From Gammaproteobacteria bacterium RIFCSPLOWO2_02_FULL_56_15 (GTDB lineage: Bacteria > Pseudomonadota > Gammaproteobacteria > Eutrophobiales > Eutrophobiaceae), in assembly GCA_001801825.1 (NCBI GenBank), contig MGYR01000018.1, forward strand, positions 2,475 through 9,266: a stretch of 6,792 nucleotides of DNA, given 5' to 3'. The notes below the pieces were generated by a model. The model saw nothing but the letters and a program-made list of their open reading frames with translations. It did no database searches and was not told the origin of the DNA. Below are positions 1 to 5,042 of this stretch, in pieces. How positions within the stretch are numbered: the first letter of the stretch is position 1; each line of letters opens with the position of its first letter. A program made the translations under genes and the position numbers.

Positions 1-398
1 GGGTTGCCGCCGAGATCACCGCCAATCCCTTGCTGGATCTCCTGACCGCCGCCTTGTTCCTGCTGGGATTTGCCATGGCCGTGGTCACCGGGATGCTGCT
101 CAAGATCATCTCTTTCCTGATCTGGCTGCATCTCTCCGAGGCCAGTAATGCCCTGGTCATGTCCGGCAAGGCCGGGTTCCAGGTGCCGAAAATGAAATCG
201 GTGATCAGCAACCGGAGCGGCGACAGCCTGCTGATTCTACTGATACTGGCGCAGGTGTTGCTGGTGCTTGCGATAGTGTATCCCGCCCTGTTCCGCGTCC
301 CGGCAACGATCTCCTGGTTGATCTATTTCCTGATGCTCGGCGCCGTGCTCGCCCACGCCCTGCTGCGCTACCGGAGGATCGCCGCGAGCGCGTCATAA
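1..398 (+). CDS. C-terminal part of a polytopic membrane protein (5' end outside window)
   Basis: The open frame is already running at base 3 and ends with TAA at 396-398, so the gene is cut by the left edge. The TTG at 30 is only an internal codon. About 130 residues are visible, with roughly four hydrophobic segments. The stretch around GMLLKIISFLIWLHL, with Lys and His inside a membrane helix, resembles the C-terminal region of heme-copper-oxidase-like or NnrS-like membrane proteins of sulfur- and nitrogen-oxidising proteobacteria; that resemblance is from memory. It ends in a short basic tail (RYRRIA). It converges on the membrane-protein gene at 456-1517, leaving 57 bp between stops, and I see no clear terminator there. 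GC is high, like its neighbour. The gene is real; its function is uncertain. Confidence 0.72.
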   Translation, partial: VAAEITANPLLDLLTAALFLLGFAMAVVTGMLLKIISFLIWLHLSEASNALVMSGKAGFQVPKMKSVISNRSGDSLLILLILAQVLLVLAIVYPALFRVPATISWLIYFLMLGAVLAHALLRYRRIAASAS

Positions 399-455
399 CA
401 GAGAGAGGCCGGGGAGAAGCTACCGCTGCGATCTTTATCCTACGTGGGCGCAGTG

Positions 456-1517
456 CTATGCGGCCTGGTGTTTGCCGCGGATCACCGCGGTGATTGTGTT
501 CAGAATGAAAGCGAGCAGCGCCAGGGCATTGAGCAGCCCTCCTATACTGCGCCATTCGAAGGAGGCGGCCGCATCCCCCGCGAGGCGCACCAGAAGCGAG
601 AGGTGCAGCAGCAGGAGCGGCGCATAAAATACCGGATGGTAGGGCATCGCGACGCGCAACACAGCCGGGAAGATGATCGGCGCATGGCCAAAGACCATGG
701 AGAAGACAAAGCCCAGCATCAGGGCATGCAGCGCCGCATCATAGGCCAGGCTGCCCGGCGTGAGTCCTGCGCCGAGCATGATGGCGCCGGCGAGCGCGAG
801 CCACGCATAGCCCGAGAGCAGGCACACGGCGATGAAGCGCGTCAGCCCCTGCTCCCGGACCGTGCGACGCGCGATATCCTGGCGCAGCAGCCACAGCGCC
901 AGCGCCAGCAGGGCGGCGCCGAATAACTGCGCGGAGAGCGCCATGCCGGGAAGCAAGCCCGCCAGCACGACAACAAAAACACCTTGTGCTACCGGAGAAG
1001 GTGGCAGAAAGCGCGATAGTTCCAGCCGCTCCCCGGCGATGGTGAGCACCAGAAATCCCATCCACCATGGGCCCAAACCGTATACCGAGGCGCCCCCCAG
1101 CCAAAGGACATTGCCGAGCAGCCAGCAGGCGGCGCCTGCGGCCATGGTGAAGGTGAACAGGGCGCGCTGGCGCAGGAACACCAGCACCGATCCCGCGAGC
1201 AACACGGCACTGCCCAGGATGAGCAGCGCCTGCGCGGCGATCAGCGGCAAGCCAAAAATCAGGCTGAGACCACCGGCTCCGGCGGCCAGCGGGCCGAGGT
1301 AGGCAGAGCGCCGCGCCAAGGCCACGGCGCGTTCCAGGCTGATCACCGTGCCAAAGAAACCGCACACCATGAGTGGGCCATGGAAGGCGGCAAGATCCCC
1401 GGCGAGCCGCGGCAGGGTCCAGCCCAGCCGGGCCAGACCAGCGCCCACGCCGAGGATGAGGCTGACAAAACCCAGCGCCAGCAGGGGAAAACGGAAGGCA
1501 GGCCGGAGGTCAGCCAT
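456..1517 (-). CDS. Polytopic membrane protein, NnrS / heme-copper-oxidase-like
   Basis: This 353-aa protein is almost wholly hydrophobic, with about ten to twelve predicted membrane helices. His and acidic residues sit in or beside helices: H46 and E62 (in FHGPLMVCGFFG and SLERAVAL), H264 (LHALMLGFVFSM), H278 (GHAPIIFPAVL), H294 and H305. Such conserved membrane histidines suggest a heme- or metal-binding bundle. The size and the HALMLGF/GHAPII pattern fit proteins annotated as NnrS-like or oxidase subunit I-like, often found near denitrification or NO-response genes. The ATG at 1517 is the only good start in frame, and its ribosome site is weak. It lies 92 nt downstream of the DUF59 gene on the same strand, so one transcript is plausible. 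Exact family assignment is inference; a role in nitrogen-oxide or heme-copper biology is likely but unproven. Confidence 0.8.
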   Translation of the reverse strand: MADLRPAFRFPLLALGFVSLILGVGAGLARLGWTLPRLAGDLAAFHGPLMVCGFFGTVISLERAVALARRSAYLGPLAAGAGGLSLIFGLPLIAAQALLILGSAVLLAGSVLVFLRQRALFTFTMAAGAACWLLGNVLWLGGASVYGLGPWWMGFLVLTIAGERLELSRFLPPSPVAQGVFVVVLAGLLPGMALSAQLFGAALLALALWLLRQDIARRTVREQGLTRFIAVCLLSGYAWLALAGAIMLGAGLTPGSLAYDAALHALMLGFVFSMVFGHAPIIFPAVLRVAMPYHPVFYAPLLLLHLSLLVRLAGDAAASFEWRSIGGLLNALALLAFILNTITAVIRGKHQAA

Positions 1518-1609
1518 ACCGGGGTCGGAAGGCCGGAGTAGTGTGCATCTTTCCTTTTATCGGAGCGATCTGAAAGGTCATCGTGCGGCTCTGGTCGGGA
1601 CGGGTGCCG

Positions 1610-1936
1610 CTAGGTCCAGCCGAAGTGCCGCTTGGCATGTCCCGACATCAGCGCCGGAGTCCAGGTGGGGTCCCACACCAGTTGCACGTCAATCTCGGCT
1701 GTCTCCGGCACGATGCCGCGAACCACCTTGCGCGCATCGTCGATGATCAGGGAACCCATCGGACAGGCTGGTGTCGTCATGGTCATGGTGATATGCACCC
1801 GGTTCGGTGTGATGTCGATGCCATAGACCAGGCCCAGGTCGACCACATTCATGCCCACTTCCGGGTCCATCACCCGGCGCAAGGCGGCTCGCACCGCCCC
1901 TTCCGTCGGCATTACCGTTGTCTGTCCCGGGATCAT
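1610..1936 (-). CDS. DUF59 / MIP18-family Fe-S cluster assembly factor (PaaD/SufT-like)
   Basis: This 108-aa protein is a complete single-domain DUF59 member. Hallmarks are DPEVGMNVVDLGLVYGI (from residue 24), the TPACPMG loop with the conserved Cys58, and the C-terminal VWDPTWTPALMS segment. Family members (SufT, PaaD, Cia2-type) help insert or mature Fe-S clusters in the cytoplasm. The ATG at 1936 is supported by a good ribosome site (AGGAAG, five bases upstream), which lies inside the preceding small candidate ORF. The gene precedes the membrane protein at 456-1517 on the same strand. DUF59 genes often accompany NnrS-type and nitrogen-oxide genes, so this one may serve a metalloenzyme of that pathway. 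No defect is seen. Confidence 0.9.
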   Translation of the reverse strand: MIPGQTTVMPTEGAVRAALRRVMDPEVGMNVVDLGLVYGIDITPNRVHITMTMTTPACPMGSLIIDDARKVVRGIVPETAEIDVQLVWDPTWTPALMSGHAKRHFGWT

Positions 1937-2085
1937 GGATACTTCCTACGAGGGGTCAATAAAACTTTTTTCACGGTACCACCGGGTTCCTGGACTATCA
2001 ATAACCTGGATACCTCTTCACAATCACCAATGTTCATCCCAACCAGGCAATTCCCGATGTGGCAGATCACCTGCTCCGATTTCAT
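1933..2085 (-). CDS. Candidate 50-aa ORF overlapping the DUF59 start (ATGA)
   Basis: Hand translation of the reverse strand gives 50 codons from an ATG at 2085 to a TGA that overlaps the DUF59 ATG in the classic ATGA arrangement, which would allow translational coupling. The product has three cysteines and a histidine near its N-terminus (C8, H9, C13, C22), then a segment RLLIVQEPGG and a basic tail TPRRKYP. No family was recognised with certainty. The ribosome site is poor (AGCGGG directly before the ATG). The same stretch must also hold the promoter for DUF59 if the small ORF is not expressed. An ORF of this length can arise by chance, so the coupling is the main argument. Confidence 0.35.
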   Translation of the reverse strand: MKSEQVICHIGNCLVGMNIGDCEEVSRLLIVQEPGGTVKKVLLTPRRKYP

Positions 2086-2126
2086 CCCGCTGCTTTCTTT
2101 TTCGAATCACGTACATACATCTTTAT

Positions 2127-2768
2127 TTACTCCTTAACCCCTTGGCGTTGGCTGACGATAGCCAACCAGGGTTGCTGATCGCGTGGTAAGCCACGAGGGC
2201 GGTAGTAGTGGTCGATTATTTTAAAACCAGCTTGCTTGAGATAGGCTTCATTGGTTTCGAATTCCATATAATGGCCATAGCGTTGTTCTTGCCACCCCTC
2301 TGCATTGCCTCTTGGGTTGGAGGAAAATAAAATGCCGCCGGGTCGCAAAGCACGGCGTAATTCCCCTAAAATCCTGGGCAGTTCCTGACTGGGTATGTGA
2401 AACAACGAAGCGTTGGCAAAAACACCGTCGAAGCTGCCCTCCTCCAGTTTAAGCTTAAGAAACTGTTGATGTAGAACAGGACAACCGCTGAGTTTCTGCG
2501 CCATCTGGCAAAACGTCTTACTACCATCCAGGCCTATCGGTCTGTGGCCTAAAAATTTAAACGTACAAATATCTCGTCCAGGCCCGCAGCCAAAGTCCAG
2601 GATATCCAGAGTTTTATCTTTGGGTAGCGCTTGCAGGAAAGCCTCAATATTCTGGCTTACATCATGATCGCGCGTCCCTGCCCAAAAGGACTCGGCGTTT
2701 TTTTCGTAATGGTCGAGGGTGCATCCTTCTATTTCATCGAGAGCGTTGCGGGAAATATCTATAGGCAT
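2127..2768 (-). CDS. Class I SAM-dependent methyltransferase
   Basis: This 213-aa protein has a complete Rossmann-type methyltransferase core. Motif I is DFGCGPGRD (58-66), the acidic ribose-binding residue is D81 in GLDGS, motif IV is FDGVFANASLFHI (113-125), and the LRPGG turn follows at 141-145. It resembles Methyltransf_11/25-type small-molecule or modification enzymes; the sequence does not reveal the substrate. The ATG at 2768 follows the PIN-toxin stop by only 9 nt and has no clear Shine-Dalgarno, so translation is probably coupled to the toxin gene. It therefore seems to be the third gene of the Phd/PIN operon. GC is clearly lower than in the DUF59 region, fitting acquired DNA. No truncation is seen. 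Confidence 0.9.
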   Translation of the reverse strand: MPIDISRNALDEIEGCTLDHYEKNAESFWAGTRDHDVSQNIEAFLQALPKDKTLDILDFGCGPGRDICTFKFLGHRPIGLDGSKTFCQMAQKLSGCPVLHQQFLKLKLEEGSFDGVFANASLFHIPSQELPRILGELRRALRPGGILFSSNPRGNAEGWQEQRYGHYMEFETNEAYLKQAGFKIIDHYYRPRGLPRDQQPWLAIVSQRQGVKE

Positions 2769-2777
2769 GGAGAAGCA

Positions 2778-3194
2778 TCAATTAAGGTTTACTATTTCCA
2801 TTCCCAAATCCGCGCAGGCGGCACATTGACGGGTATCCGCTGAGACAAAAACATCTGCCCCACATGCTTGCGCCGCGCCGATGTGTATGGCATCCATGCC
2901 ACGCAACGGGTACTGCTCCAGCCTGCTGATGGCTAGCTGTAAAACTTCTGGCGTGGTATCGCACACCAGGGCATCGGCAATATCGATGAAGAAATCCTTT
3001 TTCAAGGCCGAATACTGGGAGGCCGTGATGCGCGTCTCCCGTTGCAAGCGGCAAAACGCGGAGATTAATTCCGGCACCGCCACTACGGCAATAATCAAGA
3101 CCTCCGCACGTTCGCATATTTTCAGAACCTCGTCCGAACCCGGCTCTGCTACGTAGCGCTTAGCCAGCGCGGAGCTATCCAGAAATACGCGCAC
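2778..3194 (-). CDS. vapC: PIN-domain ribonuclease toxin (VapC-type)
   Basis: This 138-aa protein is a typical PIN-domain toxin in length and motifs. The acidic active-site set is complete: D6 (FLDSSALAKRY), E42 (VPELIS), D101 (GMDAIHIGAA) and D120 (VSADTRQ). These bind Mg/Mn for RNA cleavage in VapC-like toxins. It starts with GTG at 3194, six bases after the antitoxin stop, with no separate strong ribosome site, so coupling to the antitoxin is likely. The methyltransferase starts 9 nt after its stop. The antitoxin and toxin together form a type II TA module. The catalytic residues suggest it is active. The symbol reflects the family and not a proven target. Confidence 0.9.
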   Translation of the reverse strand: MRVFLDSSALAKRYVAEPGSDEVLKICERAEVLIIAVVAVPELISAFCRLQRETRITASQYSALKKDFFIDIADALVCDTTPEVLQLAISRLEQYPLRGMDAIHIGAAQACGADVFVSADTRQCAACADLGMEIVNLN

Positions 3195-3200
3195 TTGGGT

Positions 3201-3422
3201 TTATTCGCCGCGATCCGCCAGGATCATGGCCGAGAGTTGCGCTCCGGTCACGGTCAGCGGGCGCGCCTTGCGCTGCTTCCAGGAAGGCACTTCCGGGGGT
3301 AACGGGCAGATATCCGCAATCGGCTTGCCGTTGCGCAGCACGCGCACGGTTTCGCCGGCCTCCACCATATCGAAGTAGCGTTTGGCCTGGGTACGCAGCT
3401 CGGTAAACGTGGTCTGTTTCAT
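3201..3422 (-). CDS. vapB: Phd/YefM-type antitoxin of the PIN toxin
   Basis: This is a 73-aa antitoxin. The N-terminal half (TFTELRTQAKRYFDMVEAGE, then VRVLRNGKPIADI) is the Phd/YefM DNA-binding fold, and the basic C-terminal part (WKQRKARPL onward) would wrap the toxin. I chose the ATG at 3422 over an in-frame GTG at 3437, because GTGAGGG lies about 8-14 bases upstream of the ATG and Phd proteins typically start just before this motif. It is the first gene of the operon with the PIN toxin and methyltransferase. It probably represses its own promoter at the TGTACA boxes some 35-60 bp upstream. Family assignment is firm. The symbol vapB names the module type, because the fold is Phd rather than AbrB. 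Confidence 0.88.
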   Translation of the reverse strand: MKQTTFTELRTQAKRYFDMVEAGETVRVLRNGKPIADICPLPPEVPSWKQRKARPLTVTGAQLSAMILADRGE

Positions 3423-3457
3423 GCCGGAAACCCTCACTTAAAGATAAGGATCATTAA

Positions 3458-3484
3458 TGTACATTATTATGTACATTATGTACA
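3458..3484. promoter_or_regulatory. Likely operator: three TGTACA boxes
   Basis: TGTACA occurs at 3458-3463, 3470-3475 and 3479-3484, with start-to-start spacing of 12 and 9. The first box sits in a 12-bp perfect palindrome, TAATGTACATTA (3455-3466). Arms TAATGTAC and GTACATTA (3455-3462 and 3471-3478) face each other across 8 bp. The boxes overlap and follow the inferred -10, as expected for autorepression by the TA complex. The same spacing recurs in copy B. Confidence 0.65.
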
Positions 3485-3503
3485 CCCGCTCCAGATAATT
3501 GAA
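3475..3503 (-). promoter_or_regulatory. Inferred promoter of the Phd/PIN/methyltransferase operon
   Basis: On the minus strand, TTCAAT (3503-3498) and CATAAT (3480-3475) are separated by 17 bp, an acceptable sigma70 pair. The -10 lies between two TGTACA boxes. Copy B keeps the same pair and spacing (TGCAAT, 17 bp, CATTAT). Confidence 0.5.
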
Positions 3504-3541
3504 TAAGTAATCCAGGGTGCCGTTGGTTGAAGCTTTAGGTT

Positions 3542-3561
3542 TTGTATAAGATCTTATACAA
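3542..3561. promoter_or_regulatory. 20-bp perfect palindrome, probable XRE operator
   Basis: TTGTATAAGATCTTATACAA is a perfect 20-bp palindrome, 9 bp before the toxin-remnant ATG and 68 bp before the XRE gene. It overlaps possible -10 elements (TATAAG, TACAAT). HigA/XRE antitoxins usually repress their own promoters at such dyads, so this is the natural operator candidate. Confidence 0.65.
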
Positions 3562-3570
3562 TTATCTCAA

Positions 3571-3633
3571 ATGGCTAAGACACTTCAAACCATTTGGTGG
3601 GAAGGGTTGAGTAAGAAAGAGAGGTTGAAATGA
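3571..3633 (+). pseudogene. 20-codon remnant of a Gp49/HigB-like toxin N-terminus (or leader peptide)
   Basis: ATG at 3571 opens a 20-codon frame ending in TGA that overlaps the XRE start as ATGA. Its TIWWEGLSKKERLK segment resembles the N-terminal beta strand and first helix of phage-Gp49/RelE-like toxins (typically W-x-G-S-S-x-x-D-L). In such modules the toxin lies directly upstream of this type of XRE antitoxin. The likely reading is that about 80-100 toxin codons were deleted, leaving start and end joined. It could instead be a leader peptide that couples translation into the XRE gene. It has no clear ribosome site of its own. The similarity is judged by eye on a short stretch. Confidence 0.4.
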
Positions 3634-3902
3634 GCCACCTGACAAAAGGTAGTGTATTTGATTATCTTGAACTGGAACCAGGAGAAGCAGAACAGTTAAA
3701 AATTAAAGCAGCCCTGTTTGATACAATTATCGATTATATGAAAAAAAACAATCTCACTCAGCAACGAACCGCTGATGTGATGGGTGTGCAACGCTCACGG
3801 ATTGGAGATATTTGCCGTGGCAAAATAACTGGTTTTTCCATCGATTCTTTGGTTGCTATGACAGCTCGAGCAGGATTGCACCCTCTACAAGTTGCAGCCT
3901 GA
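3630..3902 (+). CDS. XRE-family HTH antitoxin (HigA2-like), without intact toxin
   Basis: This 90-aa protein has an XRE helix-turn-helix in its second half, roughly residues 42-68: LTQQRTADVMGV, then recognition helix QRSRIGDICRGK and GFSIDSLVAM. The N-terminal part (EAEQLKIKAALFDTIIDYMKKN) is the usual extension of antitoxins paired with Gp49/RelE-type toxins. ATG at 3630 has a good site (GAGAGG, about 6 bases upstream) and overlaps the stop of the toxin remnant. No complete toxin lies within the following 430 bp, so it appears to be a solitary antitoxin. It is probably autoregulated at the 20-bp palindrome 3542-3561. AT content is higher than in the Phd/PIN operon. Confidence 0.87.
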   Translation: MSHLTKGSVFDYLELEPGEAEQLKIKAALFDTIIDYMKKNNLTQQRTADVMGVQRSRIGDICRGKITGFSIDSLVAMTARAGLHPLQVAA

Positions 3903-4029
3903 GCTTATTCGTGAAGTTCCAAGAGGGACAATAGGTGCGAGACCACGATTAATTGCATCCCCCCTGGTTTGTAGTGTTGTTCAATTCATAAGCCATCATA
4001 AAAAACCGTTGTCTGTCCCTATTACGTTA

Positions 4030-4053
4030 ATCTATCGCTTATGAGCGATGGAT
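4030..4053. repeat. Hairpin, 10-bp stem with TATG loop
   Basis: ATCTATCGCT and AGCGATGGAT pair over ten positions, including one G-T wobble, across a four-base loop. No T-run follows on either strand, so it is not an obvious Rho-independent terminator. Confidence 0.5.
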
Positions 4054-4145
4054 AAACTGGAATGATTAATCAACTGCTTGGTACAGTGAGTACTCACTAA
4101 GCACTATATATTGTACTTTTTTACGGTTTTGCTTGATCTTAGTAA

Positions 4146-4223
4146 CCTGTTGAATATAGGATCAAAGTTGAAAGTTATAGCCCCGGCGTTTCAGCGCTGG
4201 GGCTATAGGATTAGGTCAACAGG
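4146..4223. repeat. Nested stem-loop in intergenic DNA
   Basis: The inner stem pairs TATAGCCCC (4176-4184) with GGGGCTATA (4199-4207). It continues through GGCG/CGCT with one wobble, giving 13 pairs and a TTTCAG loop. An outer perfect 8-bp pair, CCTGTTGA (4146-4153) and TCAACAGG (4216-4223), encloses it. No T-run follows, which argues against a simple terminator. It resembles REP-type intergenic hairpins or a structured RNA. Confidence 0.6.
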
Positions 4224-4336
4224 GCGCAACCTGTTTCCCTAGAAGGTTTTTGATTAGAGTAACCATCCTACCAAGATTCCTCCTAGCCTTTCAACTCCCA
4301 AATGTGCCCTCCTACTCCATTTTGGAGATAATCACA

Positions 4337-4540
4337 ATGCCTAGATACACAAGAAACTCTGGTAAACCTTGGAAACCATCTGAAATTAAACAGATAAAAG
4401 AGCTGGTAAAACAAAACACACCTACACGCGTTATCGGATTGATGCTGGGACGTACTGAGGATGCTGTTTCCACAAAAGCCAGCCAGGAGAAAATTAGTCT
4501 TAAACCGACTAATCAATCTCCATATAGCACAAAACCTTAA
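4337..4540 (+). CDS. Small Myb/SANT-like conserved protein
   Basis: This is a 67-aa protein. The frame is open from 4250, but I chose ATG at 4337, because GGAG lies nine bases upstream and the preceding in-frame residues look non-coding. The core GKPWKPSEIKQIKELVKQ, then TPTRVIGLMLGRTEDAV, resembles the three-helix SANT/Myb-type fold with its tryptophan. The tail SLKPTNQSPY also matches a small conserved protein I recall from many proteobacteria. It is probably a small nucleic-acid-binding protein of unknown role. Its TAA (4538-4540) directly abuts the stop of the minus-strand 40-aa gene. It is rich in Lys, basic and cytoplasmic. Confidence 0.8.
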   Translation: MPRYTRNSGKPWKPSEIKQIKELVKQNTPTRVIGLMLGRTEDAVSTKASQEKISLKPTNQSPYSTKP

Positions 4541-4663
4541 CTAAGCAGTATGAAGGCGCACCGCTTTTTCATAGGCGGTGCGTTCTTCTTTTGTCCACCT
4601 GTGATTTTTATATACTAGCGCCAATGCAAGCATATCAAGTGCTTTTAATATTGTGTTTTTCAT
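4541..4663 (-). CDS. Small 40-aa conserved-looking protein
   Basis: The reverse strand encodes 40 residues from ATG at 4663 to TAG at 4541-4543. The sequence reads ALDMLALALVYKNHRWTKEE, then RTAYEKAV. I recognise the pattern (LA-x-AL-x-x-H-x-x-WT-x-EER-x-x-YE-x-A) as a small uncharacterised protein type seen in proteobacterial islands; its function is unknown. Two amphipathic helices are likely. The ribosome site is weak. The stop abuts that of the Myb-like gene, while its start lies 20 bp from the divergent GTG of the zinc-ribbon gene, so promoters must be shared or internal. A hairpin that looks like a plus-strand terminator lies inside its coding region. Confidence 0.6.
   Translation of the reverse strand: MKNTILKALDMLALALVYKNHRWTKEERTAYEKAVRLHTA
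4557..4592 (+). terminator. Rho-independent terminator for the Myb-like gene
   Basis: CGCACCGC (4557-4564) and GCGGTGCG (4575-4582) form a perfect 8-bp GC-rich stem with a 10-base loop, followed by the T-rich tail TTCTTCTTTT. It starts 17 bp after the Myb-like stop. It also lies within the codons of the minus-strand 40-aa gene, so the same bases may serve both purposes. Confidence 0.65.
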
Positions 4664-4683
4664 AATTAATATAGGATATAAAT

Positions 4684-4896
4684 GTGGACACTCCATGCCC
4701 GTTCTGTAAAGAAATACTATTTAGGATCAGACCTCTTTCTGAAAACGCGACGGGGATACATATAGACGATCCCCATATCCAACAGAAAGGCGACATAGAT
4801 TTTGTTATTTGCCCGCACTGTAATAAACAAGTGCTTATGGAAAGAGTTTCTGGCGGGCCATCTGGACTTCAGTTTAGAATTTCGTGGAAACAATGA
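4684..4896 (+). CDS. Small zinc-ribbon protein with two CxxC pairs
   Basis: This 70-aa protein starts at GTG 4684, supported by AGGA seven bases upstream. C5-P-F-C8 and C43-P-H-C46 form two CxxC knuckles, the pattern of a zinc ribbon with a long insert. The remainder (QVLMERVSGG, then GLQFRISWK) looks like short beta strands. No function is assignable. Such small ribbons may bind nucleic acid or act as adaptors. It stands between two minus-strand small genes, 20 bp from the start of one and 32 bp from the stop of the other. AT-rich codon use matches the neighbouring small genes. Confidence 0.7.
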   Translation: MDTPCPFCKEILFRIRPLSENATGIHIDDPHIQQKGDIDFVICPHCNKQVLMERVSGGPSGLQFRISWKQ

Positions 4897-4928
4897 ACCA
4901 ATCAATAGTTACCAAATATCCGGTACTT

Positions 4929-5039
4929 CTATTTTTTTGGCTCATTTTTCTTTTGATCTTTATGCGGTTTCGGCGGCGTATTCAACATACGATGTAATAC
5001 TTCGTCTGGACTTGGCTTCTTTTCTTTTTTATTACTCAT
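4929..5039 (-). CDS. 36-aa Lys/Pro-rich protein with TPPKPHK motif
   Basis: The reverse strand encodes 36 residues, from ATG at 5039 to TAG at 4929-4931. They include PSPDEVLHRMLNTPPKPHK and a lysine-rich tail. I recall short proteins with a DE-x-L-x-R-(M/L)-L-x-TPPKPHK core as widespread, uncharacterised ORFs in proteobacterial islands, which is the main reason to call it. It is very basic and probably largely disordered, with one short helix. Its ATG is only 3 bp from the divergent ATG at 5043, and neither shows a Shine-Dalgarno, so one of the two starts may be wrong or leaderless. Confidence 0.55.
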   Translation of the reverse strand: MSNKKEKKPSPDEVLHRMLNTPPKPHKDQKKNEPKK

Positions 5040-5042
5040 TGT

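Larger units (their letters stand above)
3449..3511. repeat. Direct repeat copy A: promoter/operator cassette
   Basis: These 63 bp recur at 5726-5787 in the same orientation with 54 matches, 8 mismatches and one 1-base gap. This copy holds the promoter and operator of the Phd/PIN operon. The conserved block includes GATCATT, three TGTACA-like boxes and TCCAGATAATTG. Confidence 0.85.
3903..4336. other. 434-bp palindrome-rich region with no recognised gene
   Basis: No convincing ORF lies here on either strand. It holds four structured elements. These are inverted AGGGACA ends (3924-3930 and 4014-4020), a 10-bp-stem hairpin (4030-4053), a 14-bp palindrome AGTGAGTACTCACT (4085-4098) and a nested stem-loop (4146-4223). 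The last ~110 bp would be the leader of the Myb-like gene. It could host a small RNA or derelict mobile DNA; neither is shown by the sequence. Confidence 0.5.

Noticed and set aside
205..926. Open frames antisense to the two membrane-protein genes
   Set aside because: They lie in GC-rich coding DNA, are rich in Arg, Gln and Pro, have no domain pattern and lie opposite clear genes.
1510..1581. 23-codon minus-strand ORF before the membrane-protein gene
   Set aside because: It overlaps the next gene's start, has no recognisable pattern and no ribosome site.
1583..2189. Two long plus-strand frames across the DUF59 gene
   Set aside because: They are mirror frames of a firmly identified gene, with low-complexity His/Arg content.
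3455..3484. CRISPR-like repeat
   Set aside because: There are only three 6-bp boxes with 3-6-bp gaps, which fits an operator and not an array. No tRNA, rRNA or complete insertion sequence was seen in the window.
4144..4235. Integron attC site
   Set aside because: GTTGAAT fits the GTTRRRY core, but no matching RYYYAAC inverse core is placed correctly, and the nearby genes alternate strand, unlike cassettes.
4250..4336. Upstream in-frame extension of the Myb-like gene
   Set aside because: A good ribosome site marks ATG 4337, and the extra 29 residues do not look like the family.
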